Shown here in pieces: positions 14,627 to 15,115 of a stretch of 15,115 bases of DNA. Made by a program: the position numbers and the translations under genes. Positions within the stretch are counted from its first letter, which is position 1. Every line of letters begins with the position of its first letter. Location: contig JAFGQA010000355.1 in the NCBI GenBank assembly GCA_016935885.1, positions 1 to 15,115 of the forward strand, in the 5' to 3' direction. The notes below the pieces were generated by a model that saw only the letters and a program-made list of their open reading frames with translations, was not told the origin of the DNA and ran no database searches. The stretch comes from Phycisphaerae bacterium. Lineage in GTDB: Bacteria > Planctomycetota > Phycisphaerae > UBA1845 > UTPLA1.

Positions 14627-15115
14627 TCATTCCTGGCGTGAAACCAGCACAACCACCGATCTGCCGCGCACCATGTAGGATCGTGCGCGCAATGCCGACT
14701 CGTTTCCCGCCTCGATGATGTCATCGGGTGACTCACAGCCCGTGTCAATCGCGCGTACCCAACGGCGAGCCGGACGTTCCTGAATCTCGAACGCCACGTC
14801 CTCGGGCGCCATGTTGATCATCACGTACACGTCTGCGTCTGCCGCGGCCGCGCCGTGGAGGCAAAATGCCAACTGCCGCGATGCGTATGAAAGGTCGGCG
14901 GCCCCCTTTGGGCCGTACCAGCGCACGTCCTCGCGCCAGAAGCGCGACCGGCACAGCGACGGGTGGGCCTTACGAAATGCGATCATCCGCTTGCAAAATC
15001 GGAACACGTCCCGGTACGTCTCGAGCCGGTCCCAATCCAGCCAGGTGGTTTCATCGTCCTGGTTGTACGGGTTGCTGTTGCCGCTCTGCGTCTGCATGAA
15101 CTCGTCGCCGGCACG
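14627..15115 (-). CDS. glgX: Glycogen-debranching-type GH13 enzyme (GlgX-like), 3' part
   Basis: The last 162 residues of an alpha-1,6-glucosidase/isoamylase-type protein; the start and most of the catalytic barrel lie beyond the right edge. The visible part opens with RAGDEFMQTQSGNSNPYNQD followed by DETTWLDW, a stretch that is highly characteristic of GlgX/isoamylase enzymes after the barrel. It is followed by a helix (ETYRDVFRFCKRMIAFRKAHPSL) and a C-terminal beta domain (VRWYGPKG, LAFCLHG, VYVMINM). Such enzymes remove branches from glycogen after phosphorylase action. The catalytic Asp/Glu residues are outside the window, so activity is inferred from the family. The stop is 90-171 bases upstream of the lipin-like gene, depending on that gene's start. 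Confidence 0.9.
   Translation of the reverse strand, partial: RAGDEFMQTQSGNSNPYNQDDETTWLDWDRLETYRDVFRFCKRMIAFRKAHPSLCRSRFWREDVRWYGPKGAADLSYASRQLAFCLHGAAAADADVYVMINMAPEDVAFEIQERPARRWVRAIDTGCESPDDIIEAGNESALRARSYMVRGRSVVVLVSRQE

Overview
The window looks like chromosomal DNA of a high-GC, Gram-negative (diderm) bacterium, most likely a planctomycete or relative. The evidence is a predicted outer-membrane beta-barrel and a lipoprotein, an M50-CBS protease, long gene-poor spacers full of palindromic repeats, and GC-rich third codon positions. The phylum is inferred from general resemblance only; there is no rRNA or tRNA in the window to settle it.

Layout. Positions 1-2467 (minus) hold most of a methyl-accepting chemotaxis protein with an internally duplicated periplasmic sensor; its C-terminus lies beyond the left edge. 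Positions 2468-3374 are a gene-poor spacer with hairpins and a repeated 20-nt hairpin core. On the plus strand follow a 44-residue hydrophobic peptide (3375-3509) and a TorF/Gcw_chp-like porin (3644-4672). A second spacer (4673-5312) holds the 3' remnant of an unidentified gene and a pair of inverted palindromes. Then comes a solitary HsdR-N-type PD-(D/E)XK nuclease (5313-6455, minus). Spacer 6456-7193 holds a small terminal-inverted-repeat element and a perfect 16-bp palindrome. A Do/DegP-like protease (7194-8687, minus) lies between two copies of that element. The second copy (8802-9125) has been split by another small inverted-repeat element with a 9-bp target duplication. An M50 site-2 protease with CBS domains follows (9140-10258, minus). 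Divergent from it are mprF (10411-13023, plus) and a DUF302 gene (13068-13451, plus). The right end, on the minus strand, has a lipin/LNS2-like HAD lipoprotein (13481-about 14455) downstream of the 3' end of a glycogen-debranching-type GH13 gene (14627-15115).

Genes with related roles: the DegP-like protease and the M50 protease both act in envelope proteolysis. MprF (aminoacylated phosphatidylglycerol) and the lipin-like phosphatase both suggest membrane-lipid chemistry, but they are on opposite strands and no shared pathway is shown. The nuclease is a probable acquired defence or mobile-element gene without visible partners. The least expected structure is the nested pair of MITE-like elements around the DegP-like gene, where the related copy near 6750-6872 serves as a natural unoccupied site.
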